From assembly GCA_944474755.1 (NCBI GenBank), contig OX104125.1:50145346-50209345 (forward strand): 64,000 nt of DNA, given 5' to 3'. The translations under genes and the position numbers were made by a program. Shown one piece after another: positions 44,080 through 56,499 of this stretch (positions within the stretch are counted from its first letter, which is position 1; each line of letters starts with the position of its first letter). The notes under the pieces were generated by a model. It saw only the letters and a list, made by a program, of their open reading frames with translations. It made no database searches and was not told where the DNA came from. The DNA is from Limnoperna fortunei. Lineage: Eukaryota > Mollusca > Bivalvia > Mytilida > Modiolidae.

Positions 44080-44175
44080 TTCACTGGGTACACCTGGATC
44101 CTTTTCCTTAGGTCAGGGGTTGTCACCGGGTACACCGGTATCCTTTAGATAAAGCTGAAAAGTTGCTGACAAATA
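44080..44175 (+). repeat. Decayed SINE-like fragment
   Basis: TTTCACTGGGTACACCTGGATCC is followed by a second GTCACCGGGTACACCGGTATCC and AAAGCTGAAAAGTTGCTGA. This resembles the TCTCCGGGTACTCCGG...GCTGAAAAATTGCTGA region of the SINE, in a duplicated and decayed form. Confidence 0.4.
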
Positions 44176-44514
44176 ACAAGAATTTCAGCATGCATATAGA
44201 ATAATTTTGCAAATTTGGAGCATAAAAGAAATCGAGCACTAGATCACAGGAAGGGTCCACTTAAAGTCATAAAAACTGGTGCCAATTGTTTATCAAACTG
44301 GTACCCATTGTTTATCTGTTTACCGCCTATAATTAAGCACGAGCTAGTCTCATGATATTAAAACTGCCCACTCAGTGGCATCAAAGTGATTGTATTGATA
44401 AGGACGGACGAATCGTTTGTGTTTGAATGTCGACTACCTTCCTGAACTAACTGCAATATTGTTCGCTAGACTTAAAAAAAGAAAAATCTAATATAACTAA
44501 ATACTGCTCACTGG

Positions 44515-44566
44515 AATCAATCAATCAATCAATCACATCAATCAATCAATCAATCAATCAATCAAA
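44515..44566 (+). repeat. (AATC)n microsatellite
   Basis: AATC repeats with one interruption (CACATC). The upstream TACTGCTCACTGG recalls the retroposon tail TACTGCTTGCTGGGCG seen at 58127, so it may be a SINE tail. Confidence 0.8.
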
Positions 44567-45316
44567 CAAGCAAACATTAACTAACAGTTTATGAGATTGC
44601 GTTCGACCTGTGAAATGATAGGAGATGGGAATGTGAATGTCGACGAGATTCCGCAAAATTTGATACGACATATTCGAATTAAGGAGATAAAAATAACTAG
44701 TAGTATTTGAAGTTTTACAGGCGATAATATATTTAAGCTTTCTTATTTCAGAATTTTAAGGTACTGTCCTGTCGAAGTCATACAGCTGGTAAACAGATGT
44801 CGAAGCTCGGCTAGCTGCGATTAGTTGAGAAGCTTGCGGAAAAATACTATTACTTGACCTACTGTCTCTGCGGATATCACCTCGTCAACTCATTGTCCTC
44901 ATTGGTCGAGCTTGTCAACTCAACTCCCCCACCCATTATCCGGCAAATGCAACCAACTACACCGTGATAAAATTCTGTAAAATTAGAAACAATTCATTAA
45001 ATCCAGACAACAAACTGTGTCCATAAGTTGGTAGGATGTTCTTTACTGGTATAAGTCGTGTGCAAATAAATACACATACCGCTTTAAGTGAACACTGTTT
45101 TAAAATGACGATATACTCATAAACGACGTCATAAACGATCAACATTCTTTCCTTATGGTGACCTCTTTGCAAGATTTTTCAAAAATTTTAACGGCGTCAC
45201 ACTCAAATGATAAACAAAATATTTATAAAATGTACCAAACAAACAACACTACTGCAGTCTTTATGGATATCAAACATACGGAAGACCATTAGTGCCAGGC
45301 TGGTGTTTTATTTTTT

Positions 45317-45627
45317 CTAACTAGTTATTACGACTTAGCTAACTCGTTATAACCACTTAGCTAACTCGTTATAAGAACTTGCTAGCTGTAACTCGTAATA
45401 ACGACTTAGCTAACTCGTACTAAAGACAAAGCTAACTCGTTATAACGACTTATCTAACTCTTTATTACGACTTAGCTTATTCGTTATTATGACATAGGTA
45501 ACTCGTTATAACGACTTAGCTAACTCGATATAACGACTAAGTAACTTGTTATAACGACATAGCTAACTCGTTATGACGATTAGCTTACTCGTTATACCGA
45601 CATAGCTAACTCGTTATAGCGACTTAA
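45317..45627 (+). repeat. Left array of ~22-bp TAACTCGTTATAACGACTTAG units
   Basis: About 14 units of TAACTCG + TTATAACGACTTAGC with variants. Each good unit contains the palindrome CGTTATAACG. The array includes a distinctive variant, CTAGCTGTAACTCGTAATAA, at about 45382. The same variant occurs, inverted, in the array at 54210-54411. Confidence 0.8.
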
Positions 45628-45892
45628 AGAAAATTGCAAAAATCCAGGCTCCGAGATTTTTTGCAAATAAAAAGGCAGGATGAAAAACAATATCCATAGC
45701 CCCCTCCACCATAAAAATCAAATGGTTGCTCCCTAACCTTGTGATTTTTGGGGGGAGTGTGGGGGTAAGGTTTTTTCTTTTTGTTGTTTTTTTTAAGTTA
45801 TTTAATGAAATATAGATTATATATGTGTGTGTATTCTTGATGAGATTAATTCAGGTAAAAGACTAATAAAGAAATGATTTGTGTTGATTTTA

Positions 45893-46975
45893 GCTCACCT
45901 GACCAATGGTCTATGTGAGCTATTGCCATCACTCGGCGTCCGTCGTCGTTAACTTTTTTCAAACATTACCTTTGAAACAGCTACACCGATTCATACCAAA
46001 CTTGGTCTGATTGTTCTTTAGCATAGCCTGCACGGAACTGATATGGTATTTCTTATCCGTCAAAAACATTGCCGACAAGGCTAAAATAAGATCAGGATGT
46101 CAAACTACGGTTTTTGTCTTATATTTCAAAAAGTATAAGAGATAGAGGAAATTCGAAGCAACCTACTTTCTTCAGCATCAAAGGCTGTAACTCTAATGGG
46201 ACTTGAAGTTGTAGGAGACTTGCTGATATTGCCTCAAATCTTAAAAACCATTACAGCTAGAGAAAAAGTGAGCATTTAACAAGTGTTAAGCTCATTAAAA
46301 TCTACAAAAATGATTGCAGTTTGAATTGATTTTCAAGATAAATTTTGCTGAATTTCAAAAACCTTCATTTAAACTACTGAACAGAATTTGATGAAACTTG
46401 GTATTATTGATATTTAGGATATCCGGCACAACAGATGTGTTTCAATTTTTGATCTGACGAAAGACATGACTGCTATTACTAAAACTAGAACAAGGGATTA
46501 GACGGCCAGTTTTATGCTTAAATTTCAAAAAGTATAGCAGATAATTAAATTATGATGCAACCCTCTATCTTCAGTTTGAAAAGCACTACAAAAGTCCCCA
46601 TTGGGTAGAAGATGTCAGATGACCCCAAAAAGGGGAATTTGGCCCTTTTAAGGCTAAAAATTGTGTGTTTTCATGCTTTTGGTCTGTAGTATGGAAAACC
46701 ATTGCAGGTTGCATTTGCTTGGTGAAACCTTCAGCTTATTAAGCTCTACAAAAGGCTCAAGTTTTCCACCAAGTAAGGGTGTTGGCCCTTTAAACGCAAA
46801 AAGATAATTATTTTTCATGTTTTTGCCCTATAGAATTATGATCATTGCAAATAGAGGAACACCACCAATCTTTACACAAGTAATTGTTGTTAGATGACGC
46901 TTCTAAGATTATGCCATTTACATTCAAACTTTGATATACCAGGAGTTCAGGCTCATATGAGCCTCTTGTGTGTTG
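45893..46975 (-). repeat. Family T repeat, inverted copy
   Basis: It starts TTAGCTCACCTGACC...GAGCTATTGCCATCA with GGCGTCCGTCGTCGTTAAC, the reverse complement of the 3' end of family T, and ends near GGCTCATATGAGCCTCTTG, matching the hairpin start GGCTCCCAGGAGCC. It is about 1.08 kb and non-coding. Confidence 0.65.
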
Positions 46976-47368
46976 TTTAGCGTCACGTATGCTTCTGAGA
47001 AGAATTATTAACTATATTAAAAAATAATATAATAAAGAAAAAATTATTTTTTTTCTGAGGTCAATATTTCACAGCGAGACATGTCAGACTAGTTACCAAA
47101 CGAGTGAATACACACTGTAAACTCATTTATTGGCTTTTTATTCCATAAAAAAAAATTATCCTGACCCCAAGTGCCTGTGCCATACACATGCAATGATGTG
47201 AACCACATATATCTATCCAGAGGATAGAGTGCGCCGACTAACGGCGGTAGTTACCTGAACAAGACAAGACAGTTGGCCAATCGGCAGCTGTCTCCCGATT
47301 TAGCCTATTATGATTGCTACCGCCCCGTAATTATGCCGGGTTTTCATCCCTAACTTAGTTCTGCTTAT

Positions 47369-48860
47369 TCCGACGCAGTCGGTATATTTTCGAATTGTGA
47401 CCTTTGAACTAAAAGACGCTTACCCATGGTAACGTACTGTAATTGAAGACAAGCTTGCATTCTGATTAGACAAAAATAGTAAAAAATTCTGCGTTCGAAC
47501 AATCTACTGTATTATGCTCTGAAAAGCATCCTTATTTGCATTTCCCAAACTATTAGTCCAGCATACCGGTGTTTTTAAACAATTGGTAGTCGTAATTTAA
47601 CTATTTAACTTTAAAGAATAATTTTTAATGCCAAAAGAATGCCATGCAGAACTGATCAACAATAATTACATGATATAACCATACGTCTTTTAATTTTTGC
47701 GCATTTCGTCTGGGGTAGAATTAAATTTGCTTTGTTGACCATCGTATCTGTTAAAAATCTTCACGCCGGTGATGTATTTACACCATATTTTCTTCATTTG
47801 ACCGCCCGACACACGCTCTCTCTCTCTCCATATATATAGTGAAATTATTGTCATACAAATGATACTACACAAAGGTAAGTAGGTCATTGGTAATTGTCAG
47901 AACGCTAAATGACTAGTATGAGACACAGTGGTTCGATAACACATTTTGTTTACTATACATACACAGCACATTGAATTAAGAGTAAATTTCACTGATACTT
48001 TCGTTGCACTTATTTATTTGGACCTCAATTACCCCCCCCCCCCCTTTTTTGGGATAGCATACACATTACCGATACCGATTTCAATTCACATTTAATTAGC
48101 ATTGAATTGACATTTTGTGGTCATGTTAATACAATTATAATTAAAATATTTTACTTAGAAGTTTCCATTTTAAAAGATAGTTAAATTAATAAAATAGCCA
48201 ACTGTAATGAATATTACTTGATGCATATAAGTACATATTTGCTTAATATGAAATTTATTTAAAAAATAGGTGCTGTTTTGAAATTTTAAAATGTTAACTA
48301 TCTTGTTTTCGAGTGAATATATACGATACATCACAAGAAAAAAACTTACAACTCCGACATATACATAAAAGGTTAAAGGTTTGTATGTTTTTTATTTACC
48401 ATTGAGGTCTTCAACTTCTGAATTAGCTTTTCATTTGGGATATTTAAATATGTTTATTGTAAGCTCTTTGATTTTTAAAGCCATTAATGTCTATCTTCTT
48501 TCTTTGCGTCCGTCGTCATTCACGCGCAGACAGGAGATGGAGCTCTAATTGCAAAGTCTATTTTTGATAATACCCTATTGTTTAATAACATTTCTAAAAA
48601 GTCCATGAATGTAGCAACCTTCTTATGGCCTTATTTTGCTTGGATACAGCTCGTAACACGTAAATTATTTACCCCCTCCCCCCACACATACACATCAATG
48701 AAAGAAAACGTTAATGTTTCTTGTCTCTTTCTTTCGTTTGATAATTTTTTAAAAAGTTTTTTTTCTTATTGTTGTTTGCTTAGTTTCCGTTCTACCTTAC
48801 ATACATCTCTAGGAGTTAAATGCGTCGAATATCTTTTTTAAAGATAGTACTTGTTTGTTT
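47369..48860 (+). mobile_element. Dispersed element with CCGACGCAGT ends, copy B
   Basis: It starts TTCCGACGCAGTCGGTATAT. Near the right end it has TGCGTCGAATATC and then ATCTTTTTTAAAGATAGTACTTG (48826-48850), as in the copy at 31374-32394. Interior blocks match 23180-23770 inverted. It contains a C homopolymer at about 48032-48043. The frames at 47690-47887 and 48578-48841 are not convincing genes. Confidence 0.6.
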
Positions 48861-49033
48861 TCCAATCGACAACTATCTCCCGATTTAGCAGCCAATCAAG
48901 ACACAGCATTGTTTATCTGTTATCCTTGAGATACGACTGGTTTCCTCTGTTTAGCTTTTGATTATTTATCCCGTCTCGCAAACTCATCTACAATAAATAG
49001 TGTAATGGAAAATAATATATAACATCACATGTA

Positions 49034-49056
49034 ATGTAACGTAAATTACGTTACAT
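49034..49056. repeat. Perfect 23-nt palindrome
   Basis: ATGTAACGTAA and TTACGTTACAT flank a central A. Neighbouring ACATGTAATGT and TACATTATATGTTACG extend a loose inverted structure. No function is known. Confidence 0.7.
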
Positions 49057-49059
49057 ACA

Positions 49060-50220
49060 TTAACATTACGTACATTATATGTTACGTACAATAAAGGCAC
49101 TGCATTTTAAATTATTTTGCCTTTAGGTGCTAAATATAAGTTATATATTAATGATGTTCTGAAGTGCTTTTCAATGTATTTTAGCAGTTATGACACATTA
49201 TTTAAATGTCTTTAGTGTTTCAGCGCTCACAAACGGTGTTACGGACCTTAATTTCTTAAACGTGACTCACTATAAATTTCGCTGTTTTATTCGTTGCTGA
49301 CAACAATTTAAATGAAACATAGATAAGCATTTGTTATGATGATAATTGGATTCAACTTGCATCTAAAACCAATAAAAGAACGTCAATAAACGTGTATTTG
49401 TCATGCTATATACAGAAATAGACTGATTGTTTGGATGGATGTTTGCTTTATGTCCAGCGAGCAGTATTTCAGTTATGTTCAGGAGTTTTGTTACATACAT
49501 TTTTAGGTTTTTGGCGACATGCACATGATGCAATCAAGGCCACATATTTTGTAACAAATAACAACTTTTATCGAGACTATATATCTGTCTTCATACAATA
49601 CAACAATTTATTAATAAGAAAAATCATCAAAAGAATATTTTCCGGGTGTGTTTAATTATTATTTATAAACTCAAAAGTACTTGATGCAAGAAAGCGACAA
49701 GGTAAATTTGAGCTATACTGTACACAACTATTAAAAGTAATGTATGCAAGGTCAAAACTCAAATGTCAAGATTGGGTGAACCTTCCGTCTCCAAAACATA
49801 GACATTGATACATTTTCTGTATAAGAAATAATTTATTGAGACTTTCAGTGTTCACTGAATAAATATTCGACTTGAAAGTTTGACATGTTTTTCTTTAAAA
49901 TGCAACATTTACGATGGACTATGACCTCTTCAACGCCATCTTTGTCCCAAATTATTTACATTTGTAACGTTTGTTAAATCTGCAATCCGAATTGGGATAA
50001 AGGACTGGTTTTCGTTTGTTTTAAAAATATTCGAAATTCTGAATACATTGATTTATGTATTATTTTATTTTGCAAAGATGTACATGTGTAAATCGTGTTT
50101 ACTGTTAGGACATCATGATGATCAGCTGCAGCAGCACAGGCAGCCATGGAATATTAACTGTTTACATCACGAAAATTGTTTAATACACCATTAATACAGT
50201 ATCAAGAAGTTCATTATTGT
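49060..50220. other. Nothing recognised
   Basis: AT-rich interior of the candidate 9-kb element; no coding signal. The 74-codon frame at 49431-49655 has no motif. Confidence 0.3.
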
Positions 50221-50224
50221 TGGA

Positions 50225-50380
50225 CATACTTACAATGCGTTAATTATACAATGAACATTTCAGATGAAAGCAGATTAAATGTGCATTTATGATATAATAT
50301 TGGACATATTTACAATGCGTTAATTATATAATTAAATTCAGATGAGAGCAGATTTAATGTGCATTTATGATAATAGTACG
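50225..50380 (+). repeat. ~80-bp tandem duplication
   Basis: TTACAATGCGTTAATTATA, CAGATGA(A/G)AGCAGATT and AATGTGCATTTATGAT occur twice in order. It is a young, local duplication. Confidence 0.7.
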
Positions 50381-53300
50381 AAATAGTACGAAATGTTTAT
50401 TTGTTCAACACATTTACAATAAATGGTTATGACACATAATCACGTGTACATAATGTAATGAATACTACAATATGATCGTTCTCCTAGCCAGCTTGATCGC
50501 GTAAGAATATATGAAAAGAATTATATTTTTATTCAAATGCAAAGAACAAAATTATTACATTTCGCAATACAAAACATACTGTTTTTCACCTGAAAAATAA
50601 TCAAAACAATATTACAGATAGAAAGTACTTACTTCGGTAAATGCAAACATCGAACTATATTATCGCACAATAGCTCAGTAAACCGTACATGAAATTAGTT
50701 ATAACCCCACGTGTGATACAATGCAATGATTTGAGTTATGAAAAAATATTCTCGAACTTGTGACGAATCGGGGAGACGGTGTGTGGTGTGGCGTGTGATT
50801 TGTTCGTTTGCTCGCTCATAATGGTTCATAATAACTAAAAGTTGCAGAGGGATGATTTTTTGTTAGTTCGTACATCTTGGGTTGCAATAACTAGATTGTA
50901 TACGCATGAATGACTCGTGTAATTCTTAAACTATTATACCAATAACGGGCGACGAGGGGATTATAGCCATTGTGTGTGCCTGTTCCCTGTCTTTATATTT
51001 AATTAAGAATCCTTTTATTTAGCTTAAACATAGATATGTTTTAAGTATTTTTCGATATCGTATACATATGCTCTCATTGTGACTTGTAGATCTTGGTAGA
51101 TTTCCGCTCTAATTGTAAGATAAAGTACAAGTGCGTCATTAGCGTCTCCTGTGTGCCGATTCATAAAGCGATCGCTAGCTTAACGTGCACGTTATCGCAT
51201 TTAAATTGCATGGGATAACGAGCACGTTAATTACCTATCGCTTTTGAAACGGCACCCAAGCATTTGTTGTTCAGTCCATCAAAGTAAATCATGCAGAGTT
51301 CGAAATACTTTTAATAGACAATACTTAACTTGTTGAAGGAAGGAAGATTTTATATGGCAGAAAAAAATGTAGTTTTGGAAAATTACAATTAATGGTACCA
51401 ATTCTATATCTAAATACTATTTGTAGAAATATAGATAAACATATAATTTTGTTATTAATAAGAAATGATGATGAAATTTGAAATTTATTAATTTTACAAT
51501 TTCTAGGGGAAAACACATTTTTGCAATATTGGGCGGCAAACTCCTTCGCAGTAGGCTAATCCATCCCGTTTAAAAAATAGGTCCGGTTTATCCCACTGCC
51601 CCACACTAGCATGAATTTCATCAAGATTCTTGATGGACATTTTAATTTGAATATACTATCATAATTTTGCAATAATTGGTCATGAAAGTAATGCAATAAT
51701 TTTGATCAAAAACTTATATAAGACAGTCCGTTTTCACTTCTATATCTAAAATCATGGATTCTTCGTGTACTATGTTTGAACGCTCTGTTCGGACTCGAAC
51801 ACACGCTGAAATATTCTCTTACTGTTATAAATGTATATATTTTGTATTAAATGCTATTCATGTATATTCTCTTACTGACTATTAACACATTCGGTAATGC
51901 TTGCACATAATAATTTGAACTGTACATTCTTTGTAGGTTAATATTCTTATCCTCAATAAAATTATTCAATTTATCTGGTTTTATTTCTTTTTAATTTGGG
52001 GCGTTTTGGTGGGAGCGTTTTGGAAAATGGGGGCGTTTTGGTAGGAGGCGTTTTGACAATGGGGCGTTTTGACTCGAATTCCATTGTGGTATATGTGTGA
52101 GTTCTTTTCAAGGTTATTAATTTAGAAAGCAGGCGTCAAATAGAGGTCATTAAAAAGAAGCACGGAAAGCCTTGGGCAGTGATTAGTGTATACGGAGGGT
52201 TACGGACGGGAACTGGAACTGTGAGGAGTTTGATTGGGCGGCAGGAGAATTTTACCTTTAAGGAAAAACACCGGCCATCGGGGCGATCTTTTAATAACAC
52301 ACCGCGTCCTCATGTATTACCTATTACTGAGCTTCTCAAAACACATAGATGAGCTGTTGCTCACCAATGTCGATTACAATAGTATCTTGATGTCAAATAT
52401 GGGGAACATGGTCTTCAATAAACAATGAAAATGTGATAGGCCAAATGACGAATACCAATGCAAAAGGTATGTAGTGGTGCCTCTATTTACTAGTAACAAA
52501 TGTTAAAGGCCTATAGGTGCTACAGTTCTTGAGATGCGGACTTGATTTCAAAACTTGACCACAAATTTCGTCGGTAAAGCGATACCAACTGGTATGGGGC
52601 TATGTCTTGAGACAGCTGAATTGTGAGCTGATAAAACACTTAGTTTAAGTAGCAATTCTCACCTGAATAAGATCTATGAAACAAATGTAGTAGAGTCGAA
52701 TTAAATTAAAGGTTTTAATTTTATGAATATTTCCACGAATATTTGGCTATAAATTTTTCTATAAGATTTAGAATAGTTTAGAAACAAATTGCACTTACGT
52801 ATTTTGGTATAGTAATTCTGGTTTATGAGAATTTTCCAAGTATTTTAGTCCACATGTTTACCGTGCTGACCGGAAGTGACCATATTAAAAACATCTTATA
52901 TGACCCTCGACTATTAGTTGGTTTTGGCCAATACAAGTTTCAGATTCAAAATTGCTCCCGTAACTCTCGAGTCTTACCCGTTGTTAATATGATACTGTCG
53001 GTCAAGGTTTTGCTTCTATTGTCTCTTTGGGTATAAATAAAGCGAGTTTTTAGTTCCCAAGTTAGTTGCAGTTTGAGCCGACCTGCAGCCAGGTCACCCT
53101 CTACCCTACAGAACTATATTAGTTCTATTAGGTTTTGCAGAAGGCGTTCTAGATCTTGACCTTTACATAAGGTATGTGTATTCACTAGTTTAGGGACCGT
53201 CTCAAAACCATAGGCACACTTGGCGAACGTCGTAACTTAATTACACCATTTCACAACGCGAATTCATATTTATATCTTTTCTTATATCTCTGAATAAGAG

Positions 53301-53540
53301 TGAAATTTATTATATTTATAAGGATTTATTGCTGTAAACTCTATAAAATAGAGATGTTCATTTGTTTTTCCTAGTCAATAGGTGCTACTATTAATAGTAG
53401 ATTTTTTTTTGTATAATTATATTATTTTGACTAGTTTTTACTCTATTTGAATTGTACTGTTACTGTTAGTACATTTACAATTGTTAATCTTTTGAATAAA
53501 TATTTTGTTATTTAAATCATCTTAATTATTACAGCCATTA
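50381..53540. other. No gene; short GGGGCGTTTTG tandem
   Basis: There is no coding evidence over this stretch. At 51998-52074, GGGGCGTTTTG with spacers is repeated five times. A hairpin with AACGTGCACGTTATC and GATAACGAGCACGTT lies at about 51180-51230. Confidence 0.35.
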
Positions 53541-53563
53541 TTTGAAACACAACAAGTGTATCC

Positions 53564-54064
53564 TCATGATCGAATCTGGTGCGAAGTACTACCACTACAC
53601 GCCCAGAAGGGACTTACACTAGCCCCTTTTGCTACACAAAACTGCATCAAATTTAGATCAACAAAATTTCCTTTAAACTGCCCATTATTCTTAAGCATAC
53701 ATAAAATTTCAATCCAAAAGTGGCTGCATTGTCTTCTGAAAAACGACCAAAACATTTCAATGCGTCGGTTGGCTATACTTCTGCCATAAATGAAGCTCCC
53801 TTCTTGTCCAGTAAAAAAGTCCTGCATCTGTGATACATGTTCAGTTTTAGTTTTCATGTCACCCTTGATAAGTTTCGGACAACTCTGTTTTTCATTAACG
53901 GCTTCAATGTAGTATCCTGCTACCACCTTTGGATCACTGCTTGTCCTATACGCATTTAACCATATTAAATTAAGGGAAAATCCATCAATGCACCCATTAA
54001 TACAAGCATCATAAGTTTTAAGTTTATCATATGAATCAATATGCCGCAGAAAAATTGGACCAAA
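53564..54064 (-). pseudogene. DDE integrase-core domain relic
   Basis: A 166-codon open stretch reads, on the minus strand, FLRHIDSYDKLKTYDACING, then GCIDGFSLNLIWLNAY, SDPKVVAGYYIEAV, CPKLIKGDMKTKTEH and IANRRIEMFWSFFRRQ. This order matches the metazoan 'integrase core domain' (DDE) family found in many invertebrate genomes. Candidate catalytic residues are D10, D69 and E103 of this stretch. The usual DxGTEN box is degenerate (DMKTKTEH). A TAA at 54065-54067 breaks the frame upstream, where RRLKKEY-like sequence continues to about 54155 with another stop, and the C-terminus is lost after LMQFC. It is probably dead. It lies just inside the right inverted array. Confidence 0.72.
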
Positions 54065-54209
54065 TTATTGCCGCCTTTGATCAACAAATTAATGTCTACA
54101 AATCGAATATTGAGACTTACATATTTGATATTCTTTCTTCAGCCTTCTCGTCTTAAGCTCGCTCTACATGGTAATTATGTTACCGTCAGCTTTTATATAA
54201 GGGAAAGGT

Positions 54210-54411
54210 AAGTCGTTATAACGAGTTATTAAATTGTCATAACGAGTTACTAAGTCGTTAAAACGAGCTAGCTATATCGTTATAACGAGTTACTAAGTCG
54301 TAACGAGTTTTTAAATTGTTATAACGAGTTACTAAGTCGTTACAACGAGTTCTAAGTCGTTATTACGAGTTACAGCTAGTAAGTTGTTATATCGAGTTAG
54401 CTAAGTTGTTA
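54210..54411 (-). repeat. Right array, inverted copy of the 45.3-kb array
   Basis: Units of AAGTCGTTATAACGAGTTAC are the reverse complement of the left array. The rare variant TTACGAGTTACAGCTAG near the outer end matches the left array's CTAGCTGTAACTCGTAA. The array ends abruptly at 54411 against another dispersed repeat. Confidence 0.8.
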
Positions 54412-54935
54412 ATATGGAGTAGGCATTGCCAAAATGCGAGCACAGACAATATATTATTTATATTTATATACTTTATTTGTAATATATAATGTGCATTTCA
54501 TAATTGACGTTACTTCCTATCACCCTAAAAGTGCCTCTAAATTCCAGTAGTCACGTGACGTCTTTCTTTGTAACTGTGACGTCACATGAAGTGTGATTGT
54601 CAGTTTTTAAAGATCGATCTAGAGATAACCTGGTATCCTGGTGCAATATTTTTCATTGACGCAAGCTTCACTTCAAATATAAGTTATATCTGAAGGCCGC
54701 TTAGGCTCATGAGGATATCATCGTCAGGGTACCAGAATAGATCTAGAGATTGCAAAAAAATAGTATGAAATGTTTGTTGTTAATTTCTAATATAACATTT
54801 AGTTTTTATCAATGTCAACTTTATTTTCAAGTCTTTCTTAAAATTATTTTAGTACTTTTCTTCATTCACTTCGACGATATCAACTTCCGGACGAAAAAAA
54901 TCAGTATCAGCATTAAGCAGATTTTGATCACGTCA
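54412..54935 (-). mobile_element. Inverted copy of the 30237-30728 element, with a MITE inserted
   Basis: GGAGTAGGCATTGCC, CACGTGACGTCTTTCTTTG and GATATCAACTTCCGGACG are the reverse complements of blocks in the 30.2-kb copy. An extra 113 bp at 54627-54739 is absent from the 30-kb copy. Confidence 0.7.
54627..54739. mobile_element. 113-bp MITE with empty site elsewhere in the window
   Basis: The inverted ends are CTGGTATCCTG (left) and, reverse complemented, CTGGTACCCTG (right). GATCTAGAGAT occurs on both sides (54616-54626 and 54740-54750). The paralogous site at about 30525 reads through once (GATCGATTTAGAGATTGC on the minus strand), confirming an insertion. The class is undetermined. Confidence 0.8.
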
Positions 54936-55049
54936 ATATTTCGCACACGTCGCGGCAAAAACGACGTAATAGACCGGAATCGCCTAGCATTACCAACGTA
55001 ACATTGGCCGTAAACTGGTCCAGTGGCATTGAACGTCTAGGTTGAACGT

Positions 55050-55540
55050 AGTATAAAATAAGTGGCATTCAACAATCTTCTCAAATTAAAGTTTGCTCGC
55101 GATATGTCAAAACTAACAATTTTATTTGTATTGTTACTTAATGTCTGTTTATTTTACACAGGACTTATTAATTGGCTATTACAATTTGAATTACTCATTT
55201 AATAAAACGAATTGATAACCTAGCGCATTACATGCATTAATGATCCGCTTATTACTGTCAGAATTATTTTTTCATATTTACATGCAATTGAAAAGAAAAG
55301 GAATATATATTTTTTAACCTTATTAATGATTTACGAGGTTTTGTTTCAGAATACGCAACTCAGATCAGATAACGTTTACTAAGGATGAATGGAGACGTTT
55401 TGTATACAAAGCTACATAGCCACTCAATGACGTTATGAACATTAGGTCACAGTTACAGTTCAATACAGTGCATACCGCAATTGCACCAAATGCATGATAG
55501 TTTCTTGAAAGACATTCTGTTATTTTAGACGACTATTGTA
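55050..55540 (+). repeat. Decayed pogo/Tigger-like fragment
   Basis: AAAGTTTGCTCGCGATATGTCAAAACTAACAATTTTATTTGTATT, cited here only in part (TCAAAACTAACAATTT), and AAAGACATTCTGTTATTTTA match internal blocks of the element at 11770-12604. The ends are not preserved. Confidence 0.45.
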
Positions 55541-56415
55541 TTGTTTTCAATTACGTAAAATCATTTGTAGTCTAAACCCCATTTAGTCTCCCTTATACAT
55601 TTTTATTGGAATAACCCCAAAAGCTAAACCGTTGGAATACACATTCTTGTGTGGCGCCCTCTGCGGCCTAACGGTATCTATCATAGATTGCCTGTCAGCA
55701 CTAAGATGGTGTGTAGGAACGTTATTTTGGGCAGTTTTTAATCGACTGTAATTGAAAGTTTGGCTGCAGGACCCAGTGGTTCAATTTAAGCAAGGATTAT
55801 AATTCATAACCCAAGGATTGTTATTAATCCTTTGGTAGCTACAAACCATTATTAAGTCCTTGGTTAAAACTGTAATATTCAACACACCATCTAGGTCTAG
55901 GTTAAATACTTAACCAAGGGTTAAAAAAACATTAAACTGGCTGTTAACAAAAAATTGGAACACAAAGAATTTAAAATAAATCACGGGCTACACGGTTTTC
56001 TTATTCTTCAACTGTTTTAATTTTTGAGTACACGTGTAATGTACATAAGAAGTATAATCAGTTTAGTTTATAAAATAATCGGAGATTACGCCGAAAAACA
56101 AGCACATGTGCTGTGCCTGCTTTCATGACACTATCAAATAATTTTTTGTTTGTTTTCAAGAAAACGACTATTTAAAGCTAAAAAGTCAGTTTATTTAACA
56201 ACATATGTCTGTCAAAGAGTTCAGTGTTACTATAATATTATTATTGAATCGCGTCAGAACATCGTAGATAAACAGATGATGAGTTTTCTTTTGAAGTTTT
56301 TTTTCTTAAGAATTAATTATGATGTTGCCAGACATCGAAATACGGAATGATTTAACCCTTAATCACGTCATATTTAACCTTAGGTGAACAAATGTATCCA
56401 GAAGGTTCGGGATAT
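55541..56415. other. Nothing recognised
   Basis: AT-rich with AAGGATTATAA/CCAAGGATTG-type short repeats at about 55790-55920. No coding signal. Confidence 0.3.
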
Positions 56416-56419
56416 TCTT

Positions 56420-56499
56420 CAGCTGCTCCTCCAATAAAAACTGGACGCAGTGATATAGATAACAATACTGAATTTGACATTAAAAAAAACAAACAAAAC
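56420..56499 (+). mobile_element. SINE 3' fragment, decayed
   Basis: GCTCCTCCAATAAAAACTGGACGCAG, GATATAGATAACAAT and a tail AAAACAAACAAAAC match the 3' end of the 262-bp SINE. Confidence 0.7.
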
